A stretch of DNA of 64,000 nt. Source: Caballeronia sp. dw_276 (lineage in GTDB: Bacteria > Pseudomonadota > Gammaproteobacteria > Burkholderiales > Burkholderiaceae). Shown here one piece after another: positions 1 to 9,058 of this stretch. The notes beneath the pieces were generated by a model. The model was not told the origin of the DNA. It did not search any database and worked only from the letters and a program-made list of their open reading frames with translations. The first letter of the stretch is position 1; every line of letters starts with the position of its first letter. The translations under genes and the position numbers were made by a program. The DNA is taken from positions 124,001 to 188,000 of the forward strand of contig NZ_JAAVUV010000008.1 of assembly GCF_018449635.1 (NCBI RefSeq), given 5' to 3'.

Positions 1-24
1 ACCCTGACTTACTGGAGAACACTC

Positions 25-456
25 GTGCAAAAAACAGCATCGGCAAAATGGAGTGGCGGCATCAAGGACGGTAAAGGCTACATTTCGACGCAAACCGGTG
101 TACTGAAGGATGCACCTTATGGATTTGCCGCGCGCTTCGAAGGCGGCCCGGGAACGAACCCGGAGGAACTCATCGGCGCGGCGCATTCGGGCTGTTTCAC
201 CATGGCCTTGTCCCTGCAACTGACACAGGCGGGCCTTACGGCGGAAAGCATCGAAACGAAGTCTACCGTGACGCTGGACAAGGACGGCGAGGGTTTCTCG
301 ATCACGGCTTGCCATCTCGACGTGAAGGCCAAGGTTCCCGGCGCTGACAAGGCCACTTTCGAAAAGCTCGCGAACGCCGCGAAGGAAGGTTGCCCGGTAT
401 CGAAACTTTTCGCCGGTAACGCGAAGATCACGCTGAATTCGGAATTCATCGAATAA
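25..456 (+). CDS. osmC: OsmC family peroxiredoxin
   Basis: A 143-residue protein of the OsmC/Ohr fold, a cytoplasmic thiol peroxidase that reduces organic hydroperoxides. The two catalytic cysteines fit C57 (in HSGCFTMA) and C123 (in KEGCPVSKL), with R37 and the E47/E48 pair as the usual activating residues; C96 is an extra cysteine. The length matches OsmC rather than the slightly different Ohr group. The start is GTG at 25, preceded by GGAG seven bases upstream. It is a single gene closed by a strong terminator. Family assignment is secure; the physiological oxidant is not visible. Confidence 0.93.
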   Translation: MQKTASAKWSGGIKDGKGYISTQTGVLKDAPYGFAARFEGGPGTNPEELIGAAHSGCFTMALSLQLTQAGLTAESIETKSTVTLDKDGEGFSITACHLDVKAKVPGADKATFEKLANAAKEGCPVSKLFAGNAKITLNSEFIE

Positions 457-481
457 GTTCGTTTAAACTGGACCTGACAAG

Positions 482-513
482 AAGCGCGACTCATGAACTG
501 GTCGCGCTTTTTT
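482..513 (+). terminator. Rho-independent terminator of osmC
   Basis: A perfect 9-bp stem (AAGCGCGAC / GTCGCGCTT) with a 10-base loop runs straight into a T-run, 25 bases after the osmC stop codon. Confidence 0.85.
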
Positions 514-916
514 ATCGTTATCGACAACACGGTGCCGCTCAGACGATTGACCATTAGAAACGACGACGTCCGGCATATCGCGCATCTCGCCGAACGAAAG
601 CAAAGTCGGAGTTGTCCACAGATTTTGTGGATAGCCATGTGGACAACATGCGCAAGCACTTACCAACTCACTGATGCATAACGGTTTGTCGTTCTTCGGC
701 GTTTCGCGTGCAGCAGCGACCGCTTTCGCAGTACACGCACTTAAGCATCATTCCCGCAAGCGCTTAATCCGATTATTTTGAGGAGAACCTGTAATCTGAC
801 GGCTCTTCCGGCATTCAAGCCCGGCCCGGTGACGTGATCGTGCAAACGCATTACGTACAAGACTCGCCGGCCGGCTATTGCCACCCATCTACCTGCATTA
901 CCGCCCTGGAGCATCG
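514..916. other. Gene-free 400-bp spacer with DnaA-box-like inverted repeat
   Basis: No convincing gene is present. At 611-647 there is a perfect 10-bp inverted repeat (GTTGTCCACA / TGTGGACAAC) enclosing TGTGGATAG at 626-634. All three elements are close to the DnaA box TTATCCACA. The remainder (650-900) is the presumed promoter region of the downstream antiporter, where I see no clear -35/-10 pair. Confidence 0.5.
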
Positions 917-2002
917 ATGAAATTCAAGCTGGACTGGACGGGCATCGCACCATTTGCCGCACTTGTTATCCTGGGATTGACGATCGCTATTCCGAACGGC
1001 TGGATCTTCGGCGTGGCCGCCATCGCGCTCGCCGCCGCCGTATTCGCCGCCGTGCATCACGCGGAAGTGGTGGCGCATCGCGTGGGCGAACCGTTCGGGA
1101 CACTGGTTCTGGCAATCGCAGTAACGGTCATTGAAGTAGCGCTGATCGTCTCCGTGATGCTGACGGGTGGTCCGGAAAAAGCGGCGCTTCCCCGCGATAC
1201 CGTGTTCGCTGCAGCCATGATCTGCTGCAACGGAATTGTCGGAATCTGCTTGCTGATCGGCGGCTTGCGCCACCATGAACAGAATTTCCAGTTGAGCGGC
1301 GCGAGCGCTGCGCTCGCCATTCTTTGCGCGTTGTCGGTGCTGACCATGGTGCTGCCGAATTTCACGAGCACGGTCGTCGGGCCGGGGTTGTCGACATCGC
1401 AGCTTGTGTTTGTCGGGATTACGTCGCTCGTGCTGTACATCGTTTTTGTGTTTATCCAGACCGTGCGGCATCGCGATTATTTTTTGCCGCCTGTGCCTGC
1501 GCTCGATCCCAACCGCCCCGACGACGTCCACGCGCCACTGCCAACGAATGGCTACGCGCTCGCGTCGGGCGGTTTGTTGCTGCTTTCGCTGTTGGCCGTG
1601 GTTGGGCTGGCGAAGGTGCTTTCGCCGACGGTCGAGGCGGGCGTTGCGAGCGCTGGCGCGCCGGAGGCGGTAGTTGGCGTAGTGATCGCGGCGCTTGTCC
1701 TGTTGCCTGAAGGACTTGCCGCGTTGCGGGCCGCGCGGTTGAACCGGCTTCAAACCAGTCTGAATCTTGCGTTGGGATCGGCGTTGGCGAGTATCGGATT
1801 GACGATACCGACAGTTGCGATCGTCTCGATCGCCATCAGCCAGCCAATTTCGCTTGGACTTGGTCCGAAAGAGATCGTGCTGCTTGCGCTGACCTTGCTG
1901 GTAAGCGTTTTAACGCTGGGCACCGGCCGCTCTACCGTGCTGCAGGGCGTGGTCCATCTGGTGATTTTCGCGACGTTCCTGTTCCTGTCGGTTGTGCCGT
2001 GA
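917..2002 (+). CDS. chaA: Calcium/sodium:proton antiporter, ChaA family
   Basis: A 361-residue inner-membrane cation/proton exchanger of the Ca2+:cation antiporter superfamily. The protein is almost entirely transmembrane helices. The acidic ion-binding motif of the first repeat is visible in GEPFGTLVLAIAVTVIEVAL (about residues 50-70, with the key Glu in VIEV); the second repeat carries LLPEGLAALRAA at about residue 260. ATG at 917 is chosen over an upstream in-frame TTG at 878 because GGAG lies five bases before it. It stands alone. The role is Na+ or Ca2+ export and alkaline pH tolerance; the ion preference is not decidable from sequence. Confidence 0.88.
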   Translation: MKFKLDWTGIAPFAALVILGLTIAIPNGWIFGVAAIALAAAVFAAVHHAEVVAHRVGEPFGTLVLAIAVTVIEVALIVSVMLTGGPEKAALPRDTVFAAAMICCNGIVGICLLIGGLRHHEQNFQLSGASAALAILCALSVLTMVLPNFTSTVVGPGLSTSQLVFVGITSLVLYIVFVFIQTVRHRDYFLPPVPALDPNRPDDVHAPLPTNGYALASGGLLLLSLLAVVGLAKVLSPTVEAGVASAGAPEAVVGVVIAALVLLPEGLAALRAARLNRLQTSLNLALGSALASIGLTIPTVAIVSIAISQPISLGLGPKEIVLLALTLLVSVLTLGTGRSTVLQGVVHLVIFATFLFLSVVP

Positions 2003-2069
2003 GAGGGGCGCGGGTCGTGGCTTGAGCGTTGCGTCGACACGACCCCTGCGTCTTTTCTCTCAAACTTTT

Positions 2070-2126
2070 TTGCAATGCAGCACCAAATGCGTATAATTAA
2101 GGGTATTCCCTAGGGGTAAATACCCT
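2070..2126 (+). promoter_or_regulatory. Sigma70-type promoter with palindrome at the start site
   Basis: TTGCAA at 2070-2075 and a perfect TATAAT at 2092-2097 are separated by 16 bp. Immediately downstream, 2100-2126 forms an inverted repeat (AGGGTAT ... ATACCCT) whose centre contains the palindrome CCCTAGGG at 2108-2115. The predicted start site (about 2104) lies inside it, so a repressor bound there, or a 5' hairpin in the mRNA, could control the small gene that follows. Confidence 0.7.
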
Positions 2127-2145
2127 AACTACGCTGAGGTGCTTT

Positions 2146-2295
2146 ATGAAAACCGCCGCTCAAGGTTCTGTTCTCGTTTCGTTCGGTTCATGGTTCCGCA
2201 AGGCGAAAGCTGTCGTTCGTCGCGAATCTGTTCGTGCTTTGAACCTGCATCTGCAAAACTGCGCTGTGATGGCGGAAGCGTATCGCCGGAAGTAA
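2146..2295 (+). CDS. Small basic protein, 49 residues, unknown function
   Basis: A 49-residue reading frame starting MKTAAQGSVLVSF and ending AEAYRRK. It is basic (many Arg and Lys), begins with a weakly amphipathic segment (SVLVSFGSWF) and continues as a probable helix rich in R/K/A. GAGG sits 8-11 bases before the ATG, and a near-consensus sigma70 promoter lies about 50 bases upstream, which is the best evidence that it is a real, strongly expressed gene. I do not recognise the family. It resembles in size and charge the DUF-type small proteins scattered through Burkholderia genomes. No partner gene: the next gene is on the opposite strand. Confidence 0.65.
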   Translation: MKTAAQGSVLVSFGSWFRKAKAVVRRESVRALNLHLQNCAVMAEAYRRK

Positions 2296-2387
2296 ATCGG
2301 CTGGGCTGAATGTTTAGTTGAGTCGGCGCGTCGATCGAGCAGATTTCCAGCTCTCGCACGCCGATTTGCGGGTAGGAAAGTCGGGCG

Positions 2388-3794
2388 TCAGATCGCCCAG
2401 CCGCCGAGGTAAAACACGGCGAGCACGGCAGCAATCACGACTGTACCAACGTTCAGCTTCCGGTATTCGCCGGCAATTACACGCCCGATCACGAGCGTGC
2501 AAAAGCCGAGCATGATTCCGGTCACAATATTCGCCGACAACACAATAAATACCGCGCAGACCAGCCCTGACATGGCGTCGACCAGGTCGTCCATGTGTAG
2601 TTTGCTCACGCTCGAAAGCATCAGCAAACCCACATACATCAACGCCGGAGCTGTTGCGTACGAGGGCACGAGGCCTGCGATCGGCGAGAAGAACATTACC
2701 GCCAGAAACAGCACGCCCACGGTCGCAGCGGCCAAGCCTGACTTCGCGCCCGCTGCAACGCCCACCGTCGATTCAATGTAAGCCGCTGCCGGCGCACCGC
2801 CCAGGCACGCTGCCACAATCGAGCTGACCGAATCTGCCGTCAACGCGCGTCCGCCGTTCACAATGCGGCCGTTTTCATCGATTTGACCCGCCTGACCCGC
2901 AACCGCGCGAATGGTGCCGGTGGCATCGAACACTGCCGTCATCACGAGTGCAAGCACGCTCGGCAGCACGGCCATCGACAGCGCGCCGCGAATATCCATC
3001 GCACCAATCAAGGAAGCATGCCCCGGCGCGCTCAGCGACGGCAATGCGAAGACGCCGGTGTAATGGACGGTCGGATCGAACGCGAGACCCAGCGCGGACA
3101 GCCCGATCACAACGATCAGAATCCCGCCCGGCACGCGACGCCGTTCCAGCCCAAGAATCGCGGCCAGCCCGAAGATGGACATCAGCACGGGAAACGCGGT
3201 GATATGACCGAGCGATACGGGCATGCCGGCGCCCGGGTTCTTCACGATCAGGCCAACATCGTTCGATGCAATCAGCAGCAAAAACAAGCCAATCCCGATG
3301 CCTGTCCCGTGCGCGACGCCCGCAGGTAAATTGCGCAGGATCCACGAGCGCACGCCGGTCACGGAGATTGCCGTAAAGGTGACGCCCATCAGGAATACGG
3401 CGCCCAGCGCAACGGATGGCGAAAGTCCCTTGCCGAGCACGAGCCCGAACGCAGTGAAGGCGGTCAGCGAGATCGCGCAACCAATCGCGATGGGCAAGCG
3501 CGCCCAGACGCCCATCAAAAGCGAACCAAAAGCGGTTGTCAGGCAAACGGCGACAAACACGGCGCGGGTATCGAATCCGGCTTTTCCGAGCATCGCGGGG
3601 ACGACGAATACGGAATAAACCATCGCAAGAAACGTGGTGATGCCGGCAATCACTTCGCGCCGCTGGGTGCTGCCGCGCGCGCTGATCTGGAAATAGCGGT
3701 CAATCGCGCCGCCTTGAGTTTTGCCCTGTGTGGACGCGGATTCGTCCTCTTGTATATCGATGCCGCGAAGCGGCTGGGCGTGGGGTTCCATCAT
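2388..3794 (-). CDS. NCS2-family purine (adenine/guanine/hypoxanthine) permease
   Basis: A 468-residue inner-membrane proton symporter of the AzgA-like branch of NCS2, importing purine bases. Visible landmarks are [19 protein letters not shown] at the N-terminus (typical YFKL..RGT.. opening), [12 protein letters not shown] in the first helix, FDATGTI in the middle (the family's DTxGT segment) and [20 protein letters not shown] (family segment S.IES..GVaaGaRTGL). About 12 membrane segments are evident. The first ATG of a tandem ATG-ATG (complement of 3794) is used because AAGGAG lies eight bases upstream; the frame is open further upstream but without a ribosome site. No purine catabolic genes adjoin it, so salvage is as likely as catabolism. 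Confidence 0.88.
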   Translation of the reverse strand: MMEPHAQPLRGIDIQEDESASTQGKTQGGAIDRYFQISARGSTQRREVIAGITTFLAMVYSVFVVPAMLGKAGFDTRAVFVAVCLTTAFGSLLMGVWARLPIAIGCAISLTAFTAFGLVLGKGLSPSVALGAVFLMGVTFTAISVTGVRSWILRNLPAGVAHGTGIGIGLFLLLIASNDVGLIVKNPGAGMPVSLGHITAFPVLMSIFGLAAILGLERRRVPGGILIVVIGLSALGLAFDPTVHYTGVFALPSLSAPGHASLIGAMDIRGALSMAVLPSVLALVMTAVFDATGTIRAVAGQAGQIDENGRIVNGGRALTADSVSSIVAACLGGAPAAAYIESTVGVAAGAKSGLAAATVGVLFLAVMFFSPIAGLVPSYATAPALMYVGLLMLSSVSKLHMDDLVDAMSGLVCAVFIVLSANIVTGIMLGFCTLVIGRVIAGEYRKLNVGTVVIAAVLAVFYLGGWAI

Positions 3795-4039
3795 GAGTTG
3801 TTCTCCTTTATCAGCATGCTGAAACGGGCCGGGAACAAGCCGGTGAACCGTCTTCAGGGTCGTCTCGAAAGTCGTATTTTTAGTAGTGGCCAGATTCGGT
3901 GTGCTGGACTGGGCCAGGACAGAGACTAGGCGAACATCACGCCGCATCCAATCTCAAAAATGGGATTCCAGTCATGCCGCGATCCTTATAAGCGTGAATC
4001 CAGGGGCTTGTCGGCGGGTTTTATCGTGCGGGAGAGAAC
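3795..4039. other. Upstream region of the purine permease gene
   Basis: No gene is supported here. Its right boundary is the ggt terminator. It contains the candidate permease promoter at 3923-3951. I looked for a purine riboswitch and saw no matching folded motif. Confidence 0.4.
3923..3951 (-). promoter_or_regulatory. Candidate promoter of the purine permease gene
   Basis: Read on the minus strand, TTGGAT (complement of 3946-3951) and TAGTCT (complement of 3923-3928) are separated by 17 bp, a plausible sigma70 pair about 130 bases before the chosen start codon. The match to consensus is moderate. Confidence 0.35.
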
Positions 4040-4073
4040 GCAAAAGGCCAGGTCCGAAGACCTGGCCTTTTGC
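4040..4073 (-). terminator. Rho-independent terminator of ggt with UUCG tetraloop
   Basis: A perfect 15-bp stem (GCAAAAGGCCAGGTC and its complement) closes a four-base loop that reads TTCG on the minus strand, 24 bases after the ggt stop. The C(UUCG)G loop is an extra-stable type, and the stem ends in CCTTTTGC, giving the U-rich side for the minus strand. Confidence 0.85.
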
Positions 4074-4096
4074 ATCATCGAGGCTTCTTACAACGC

Positions 4097-5842
4097 TTAC
4101 TGAATCACGCGCGTCACACCGCGTCCGCGGGGATCGGCGACGGGTTCAGGCGTTTTGTCGTTGATCTTGATGGCCTGGATATCGCCGTTGAAACCCTGCT
4201 TCTGAAGCGTGTAACCCTTCGCTTCGAGTTCCTTCGCCAGATCGCCGTCGATGGGCTTGTAGGGCTCCCAGAAGATCGTGTTCGGCGGCAGCAACTGGTG
4301 ATGCCAGCGCATCGCGGCGACGGCTTCGGGCAGCGGCATGGAGAAGTCGTAGACGTTGTTGATCACCTGAAAGATCGACGTGAAGATGCGCGAGCCGCCC
4401 GGCGTGCCGATCACCATCGCAACCTGGTCGTCCTTCGTCAGGATGGTCGGCGACATGGAGGAAAGCGGACGCTTGCGCGGTTCGATTGCGTTGGCGTCGC
4501 TGCCGACCACGCCGAACATGTTCGCCACGCCCGGCTTGGACGAGAAGTCGTCCATCTCGTCGTTCAGCACCACCCCCGTGCCGTCGGCAATCACGCCCGC
4601 GCCGAAATAACCGTTGATGGTGTACGTATTCGATACCGCGTTGCCCCACTTGTCGACAACCGAGAAGTGCGTCGTTTCGGCCTTCTCGGGCATCGTGGTG
4701 CCGAGGCCCGGCACCACGCTCTTCGTGTCCGACGGCGTGTCCGGATTCACTTCAGACGCGCGCTTCAGGATGTAGTCATCGTTGATGAGTTGCGCGATCG
4801 GCACCTTGTAGAAATCAGGATCGCCGAGATACTGCGCACGATCGGCAAAGACGCGTTTTTCGATTTCGGCCGTCAGGTGAATGTATTGCGCCGAATTGAG
4901 CGGAACGTTTGCGTACTTGTCCTTGAGATCGGCCTTCATTTTCAGCAACTGAACCAGACCGATGCCACCCGAACTCGGCGGCGGCGCGGTGATGATCCGG
5001 TAGCCGTTCCAGCTTGCCAGAACCGGCGTGCGCCAGACCGCCTTGTATTCCTTCAGGTCCTGTTCGGTGATCAGGCCGTGACCGCGCATCGAGTCGGCGA
5101 TCAGGCTTGCAGTCTGACCTTCATAGAAACCCTTCGCGCCTTTGTCGGCGATGCGCTGCAAGGTGGCGGCCAGTTCCGGCTGCTTGAAGTTCACGCCTTT
5201 GTTCAGGGTTCCGAAGTAACTGTCGAAGTTGGTCTTGCCCGCGAATTCCTTCGATGCCGCGTCCTTGCGTTCCTGCAGCTGGTCGCTGACTTCGAAGCCT
5301 TCCTGCGCGTATTTGATGGCAGGCGCGACCACTTGTTTCCACTTCAGCTTGCCAAAGCGCTTTTGCGCTTCCCACATGCCCGAGACCGTGCCCGGCACGC
5401 CGACCGCACGATGTCCATAAAGGCTCATGCCTTTGATGACTTCGCCTTTGTCGTCGAGATACATGTTTTTCGTGGCCGCGATCGGTGCGCGCTCACGATA
5501 GTCAAGGAAGTACGGACGATGATCCACATACAGCGTCATGAAACCGCCGCCGCCCAGGTTGCCCGCTTCCGGGTAGGTCACGGCGAGCGTGAACGCCACT
5601 GCAACGGCCGCATCGACTGCGTTGCCGCCTTGCTTAAAGATTTGCTCGGCGGCATCGGCGGCGAATTTATCCGCGACCGCAACAGCCGATGCCGTCAGTA
5701 CGACCGGCTGCTGTGCAACCTTCGCGTAAGCCGGCGTGCTTTCAACAAATCCCACCGATACCGCAAACACCGCCGCCGCGACGCTTCCAAGCGCGAACGA
5801 ACGCGTGCGATGCAGTGAATCCATGGATATCTTCATTGCCAT
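4097..5842 (-). CDS. ggt: Gamma-glutamyltransferase, periplasmic precursor
   Basis: A 581-residue N-terminal-nucleophile hydrolase that cleaves glutathione and other gamma-glutamyl compounds in the periplasm. A signal peptide of about 40 residues ends in TPAYA. The autoprocessing site is KAE-TTHFSVVD, giving catalytic Thr390 at the head of the small subunit. The downstream RPLSSMSPT (substrate-binding Ser pair) and GTPGGSRI (oxyanion Gly pair) segments are both intact, as is NLGGGGFM in the large subunit. The start is the ATG complementing 5842, with AGGAGG six bases upstream; a longer open frame has no ribosome site. It is followed by a strong terminator and sits beside a LysR gene and a peptide importer, suggesting gamma-glutamyl peptide nutrition. 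Confidence 0.95.
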   Translation of the reverse strand: MAMKISMDSLHRTRSFALGSVAAAVFAVSVGFVESTPAYAKVAQQPVVLTASAVAVADKFAADAAEQIFKQGGNAVDAAVAVAFTLAVTYPEAGNLGGGGFMTLYVDHRPYFLDYRERAPIAATKNMYLDDKGEVIKGMSLYGHRAVGVPGTVSGMWEAQKRFGKLKWKQVVAPAIKYAQEGFEVSDQLQERKDAASKEFAGKTNFDSYFGTLNKGVNFKQPELAATLQRIADKGAKGFYEGQTASLIADSMRGHGLITEQDLKEYKAVWRTPVLASWNGYRIITAPPPSSGGIGLVQLLKMKADLKDKYANVPLNSAQYIHLTAEIEKRVFADRAQYLGDPDFYKVPIAQLINDDYILKRASEVNPDTPSDTKSVVPGLGTTMPEKAETTHFSVVDKWGNAVSNTYTINGYFGAGVIADGTGVVLNDEMDDFSSKPGVANMFGVVGSDANAIEPRKRPLSSMSPTILTKDDQVAMVIGTPGGSRIFTSIFQVINNVYDFSMPLPEAVAAMRWHHQLLPPNTIFWEPYKPIDGDLAKELEAKGYTLQKQGFNGDIQAIKINDKTPEPVADPRGRGVTRVIQ

Positions 5843-5960
5843 CTTTCTCCTCCTCTTGATTGGGTATTCGTCATCTCCCGGCGACCGCTTTTTTGAGATG
5901 CGCATCCGGGCTTATACCACGAGGCGGAATTCTTTCGAAAGGCTGGCAAATCCGGTGTTT

Positions 5961-6884
5961 TTATGCGTCGGCGAGCACCGGGGCTTCGTCGAGGGAATAC
6001 GTCGCCACCACGCGCAGCACGGACTCACGGAACGACGCGACCAGATCCGATCGAATGCCACTGCTTGGATATGACAGCACGTACTCGTATTCAATAGCGG
6101 CTTCGAACGGCCGCACGATCACGCCATGCATGCGCCACACTTTCGCGGCGAACGGTTCCACGATGGACACACCGAGACCGCCCGCGACCATTGCGTACCG
6201 CGTATGGGCGGTGTCGGTCATCACGGTGTAGTTCGCGCGGTCCTCGCCGGCTGCGAACAACGATTGCTCGGCGGCATACGGTTGACGCGAATTCGGCAGC
6301 CATCCAATGATGCGTTCGCCGCGCAAGTCGGCCGTACGCACGACTTTTTTCTTCGCCAGCCGATGCGATGCCGGCATTGCACACTGTCCGCGCGCGCTCA
6401 GCAATTTTTCCACTTCGATGCCCGCAACCGGCGCGAACGCCTGGCTGATCGCCACGTCGGCTTTGTGGTTCTGGAGGATGGTGAGTACTTCAGGCACTTT
6501 GACCGAATCGACGCGGATCGGCACCCCGGGGTGGCGCTCGACGAAATCGGCGAGGATGGGCGGCAGCAAGGTGCTTGCAAGCACCGGCAGGCATGCGACG
6601 GTCAGTCCTTCCGACGCTTCGTCGCGAATGAGTTCGGCCACTTGTTTCAAGCGGTCAAGACCGAGAAAATTTTCTTCGACCGACTTGAAAAAACGCAATC
6701 CTGCATTGGTCGGATTGAGCCGTCCGCCTGCGCGGTTGAACAGGCTGAAACCGAGGTCGGCCTCTAAATCTGCGATCAGCCGGCTGATGGCGGGCTGCGT
6801 GACGTGCAATGCGCGTGCGGCGCCCACGCTGGTGCCGGTCATGATCAAGGAACGGAATGCTTCTATCTGGCGAAAACGAATCAT
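5961..6884 (-). CDS. LysR-type transcriptional regulator divergent from the peptide transporter
   Basis: A 307-residue LysR regulator. The N-terminal winged helix-turn-helix (FRQIEAFRSLIMTGTSVGAA, ALHVTQPAISRLIADLE) resembles the NocR/OccR branch that controls opine and basic amino-acid uptake. The effector domain follows from about residue 90. It lies 118 bp upstream of ggt on the same strand and is divergent from oppA, so it is probably the regulator of both. The start is the ATG complementing 6884. A CATAA-AAG-TTATG inverted repeat at 6974-6986 is a candidate operator in the shared intergenic region. The effector is unknown; a gamma-glutamyl peptide or derived amino acid is my guess. Confidence 0.9.
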   Translation of the reverse strand: MIRFRQIEAFRSLIMTGTSVGAARALHVTQPAISRLIADLEADLGFSLFNRAGGRLNPTNAGLRFFKSVEENFLGLDRLKQVAELIRDEASEGLTVACLPVLASTLLPPILADFVERHPGVPIRVDSVKVPEVLTILQNHKADVAISQAFAPVAGIEVEKLLSARGQCAMPASHRLAKKKVVRTADLRGERIIGWLPNSRQPYAAEQSLFAAGEDRANYTVMTDTAHTRYAMVAGGLGVSIVEPFAAKVWRMHGVIVRPFEAAIEYEYVLSYPSSGIRSDLVASFRESVLRVVATYSLDEAPVLADA

Positions 6885-7308
6885 CGTAGCGAGCCTGCTG
6901 GTGAACCGTGAGGACGCGATGGTAGCGCGATCCGCCCATGCTTGCCGACCGAAGAAAAACGCTCGTGCGAAAACATAAAAGTTATGCACGGCAGGGCGAA
7001 AGTCATACATAAAAACACATGGACTATAAGTACATGTGAGTGGATTCCACTTTATTGCTCTGAAATACTCCCGGCGAATTCGAATTTGTTGTCGATTCGT
7101 ATCGTCAATAAAGCAGTTTGAAAGATAAGCAAAACAGCCGTTGCGGAAAGGAGAGATCTGCAGCAGGCCGGAACGACGTTGTTGCTCACGCATGGGACGC
7201 TGACACATTTCTGCACAGAACGCCCCGCTAAATAAGGTAAAAGGCTGGTTTCGGCCGGTGCGTGTTTGACCCGTTGCGCCGTTGTACAGATAAATAAAAA
7301 GGATTCCC
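6885..7308. other. Divergent control region between lysR and oppA
   Basis: A 424-bp, comparatively AT-rich intergenic region. It contains the inverted repeat CATAA-AAG-TTATG (6974-6986), a related CATACATAAAAACACATG stretch (about 7003-7020) and TATAAG near 7025 that could serve as a -10 for the transporter. AAGGA lies just before the oppA ATG. No gene is supported inside it. Confidence 0.5.
6974..6986. promoter_or_regulatory. Candidate LysR operator (CATAA-N3-TTATG)
   Basis: A perfect 5-bp inverted repeat around a 3-bp centre, 88 bp upstream of the lysR start and about 320 bp upstream of oppA. ATAA/TTAT half-sites fit the general LysR binding pattern of a short AT-rich dyad. Assignment to this regulator is inference from position. 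Confidence 0.4.
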
Positions 7309-9015
7309 ATGATGTTGTTTGCAGGACTCTTTGCCCGTAGCGCACGCGTTGACGCTTTTTTTCGTCCGGGCGATGCTGTCGAGTGCCGCATATTTAATAA
7401 CGGCCGCAAGTGGCTGCCGGCACTGGCTATGAGCGTGGTTGTTGCGGCCAGCACGATTCCTGCGGCGCAGGCGGCAAACGTACCGGCCGGCATGCAGCTC
7501 GCCGCGAAGCAGGAACTGATCCGCAACAACGCGTCCGAGGTCGAGACGCTCGATCCAAACCTGGCCGAAAGCGTGCCGTCGAACAACGTGACCCGCGACC
7601 TTTTTGAAGGCCTGACCGCGACCAATTCTGACGGTGAAGTCGTCCCGGGCGTTGCGGAAAAATGGGAACAGAAAGATGCCACGACATGGATCTTCCATCT
7701 GCGAAAGAACGCCAAGTGGTCCAATGGCGAACCGGTCGTCGCCAACGACTTCGTGTATGGATGCCAACGTCTTGTCGATCCGAAAATCGCGTCTCCTTAC
7801 GCAACGACGTTCGGCATTTTCCTGCTCAACGGGGCTGAGATCATCGCGGGCAAGAAGCCGCTGGATTCGCTCGGCGTTCGCGCCATTGACGCCTACACCA
7901 TCGAAGTCAGGACACCGGGCCCCGTGTCGTTCATTCCCGAACTGATGTCGAATACGAATCTGGGTCCGGTCAACAAAGCCGCCGTCGATAAATTCGGCAA
8001 GGACTGGACGAAGCCCGGCAAGCTGGTCGGTAACGGCGCGTTCATGCTCAAGGACTGGCAAGTCAACAGCAAGCTCGTGCTCGCACGCAACCCCAACTAC
8101 TGGGACGCTGCGCACGTGCAGTTGACGCAGGTCACCTATCTGCCGGTCGAGAGCGAAACCACGGACATCAAGCTGTTCCAGTCAGGCGATAACGACTGGG
8201 TCTATCAGTTGCCGTCGGGAACGTACGCGAAATACAAGCAGGACTTCCCGAACGACATCAAGCTTTCGCCCATGCTCGGCTTGCGTTATTACTCGTTCAA
8301 CAACAAGGACCCGTTGCTCAAGGACGTGCGCGTGCGTCAGGCGCTGTCGATGGTGATCGATCGCGACATCCTCGCCCAACGCGTCACCGCCGACGGGCAG
8401 ATTCCGGCGTACGGCGTGACCGTGAAGGGCGTGAAGGGCGCCGATGTCACCGCATACGACTGGTCCACATGGCCGATGGCCAAGCGCGTTGATGAAGCGA
8501 AGAAACTGCTTGTGCAAGCGGGTGTAAAACCTGGCACGACGATTCACTTCGCGATGAACTCGAGCGATTACCACAAGAAGATGGCCATCTTTGCGGCATC
8601 GGAATGGAAGACGAAACTGGGTCTCGACACGCAGATCGACACCATGGAATTCAAGGTGCTGACCAAGAAACGTCATTCCGGCGACTATCAGATCGCGCGC
8701 AACGGCTGGGTCGCCGACTACAACGACGCGACCACGTTCCTCGGGCTCGTCTCGTGCGGCTCGGAGCAGAACGACAACTTCAACTGCAATCCGAAGGCCG
8801 ATGCGCTCGTAAAGGAAGCGAATTCCACCACCGATCAGGCAAAGCGCACGCAATTGCAGACGCAAGCCGCGAAGCTCGTGATGGACGACTATCCGATGCT
8901 GCCGCTCCTGCAATACACGGTCGCGCGGCTCGTGAAGAGCTACGTGGGCGGGTATTCGCTGAAGAACCCGATGGACCGTTACCGCAGCAAGGATCTGTAT
9001 ATCGTGAAGCACTGA
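7309..9015 (+). CDS. oppA: Oligopeptide ABC transporter, periplasmic binding protein
   Basis: A 568-residue SBP_bac_5 family solute receptor. The first 55 residues form an unusually long leader ending PAAQA-AN: the hydrophobic core and cleavage site (WLPALAMSVVVAASTIPAAQ) lie at about 35-55, behind a roughly 30-residue N-region. ATG at 7309 is kept because AAGGA sits five bases upstream and no other in-frame start precedes the hydrophobic core. Family landmarks include EVETLDPNLAESVPSNNVTR near the mature N-terminus and RDLFEGLTATN. It is the first gene of a five-gene importer and its linkage to ggt suggests gamma-glutamyl or glutathione-derived peptides as ligands. The exact peptide specificity cannot be read from sequence. 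Confidence 0.93.
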   Translation: MMLFAGLFARSARVDAFFRPGDAVECRIFNNGRKWLPALAMSVVVAASTIPAAQAANVPAGMQLAAKQELIRNNASEVETLDPNLAESVPSNNVTRDLFEGLTATNSDGEVVPGVAEKWEQKDATTWIFHLRKNAKWSNGEPVVANDFVYGCQRLVDPKIASPYATTFGIFLLNGAEIIAGKKPLDSLGVRAIDAYTIEVRTPGPVSFIPELMSNTNLGPVNKAAVDKFGKDWTKPGKLVGNGAFMLKDWQVNSKLVLARNPNYWDAAHVQLTQVTYLPVESETTDIKLFQSGDNDWVYQLPSGTYAKYKQDFPNDIKLSPMLGLRYYSFNNKDPLLKDVRVRQALSMVIDRDILAQRVTADGQIPAYGVTVKGVKGADVTAYDWSTWPMAKRVDEAKKLLVQAGVKPGTTIHFAMNSSDYHKKMAIFAASEWKTKLGLDTQIDTMEFKVLTKKRHSGDYQIARNGWVADYNDATTFLGLVSCGSEQNDNFNCNPKADALVKEANSTTDQAKRTQLQTQAAKLVMDDYPMLPLLQYTVARLVKSYVGGYSLKNPMDRYRSKDLYIVKH

Positions 9016-9058
9016 GCGAGGCTTGACGCCTCTCTCTCCCGTTCCCGCAACACCATGA

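Noticed and set aside
611..647. Replication origin suggested by DnaA-box-like repeats
   Set aside because: No dnaA, dnaN, parAB or rep gene, no AT-rich unwinding element; kept only as a possible DnaA-binding or regulatory dyad.
875..1753. Long open frame on the minus strand over the cation antiporter gene
   Set aside because: It is Arg/His/Gln-rich without recognisable domain and lies fully opposite a gene with clear ChaA motifs and ribosome site.
4070..5818. 582-residue open frame opposite ggt
   Set aside because: GC-rich DNA yields antisense shadows. The ggt strand has a signal peptide, catalytic Thr and terminator; the opposite frame has none and is Arg/His-rich.
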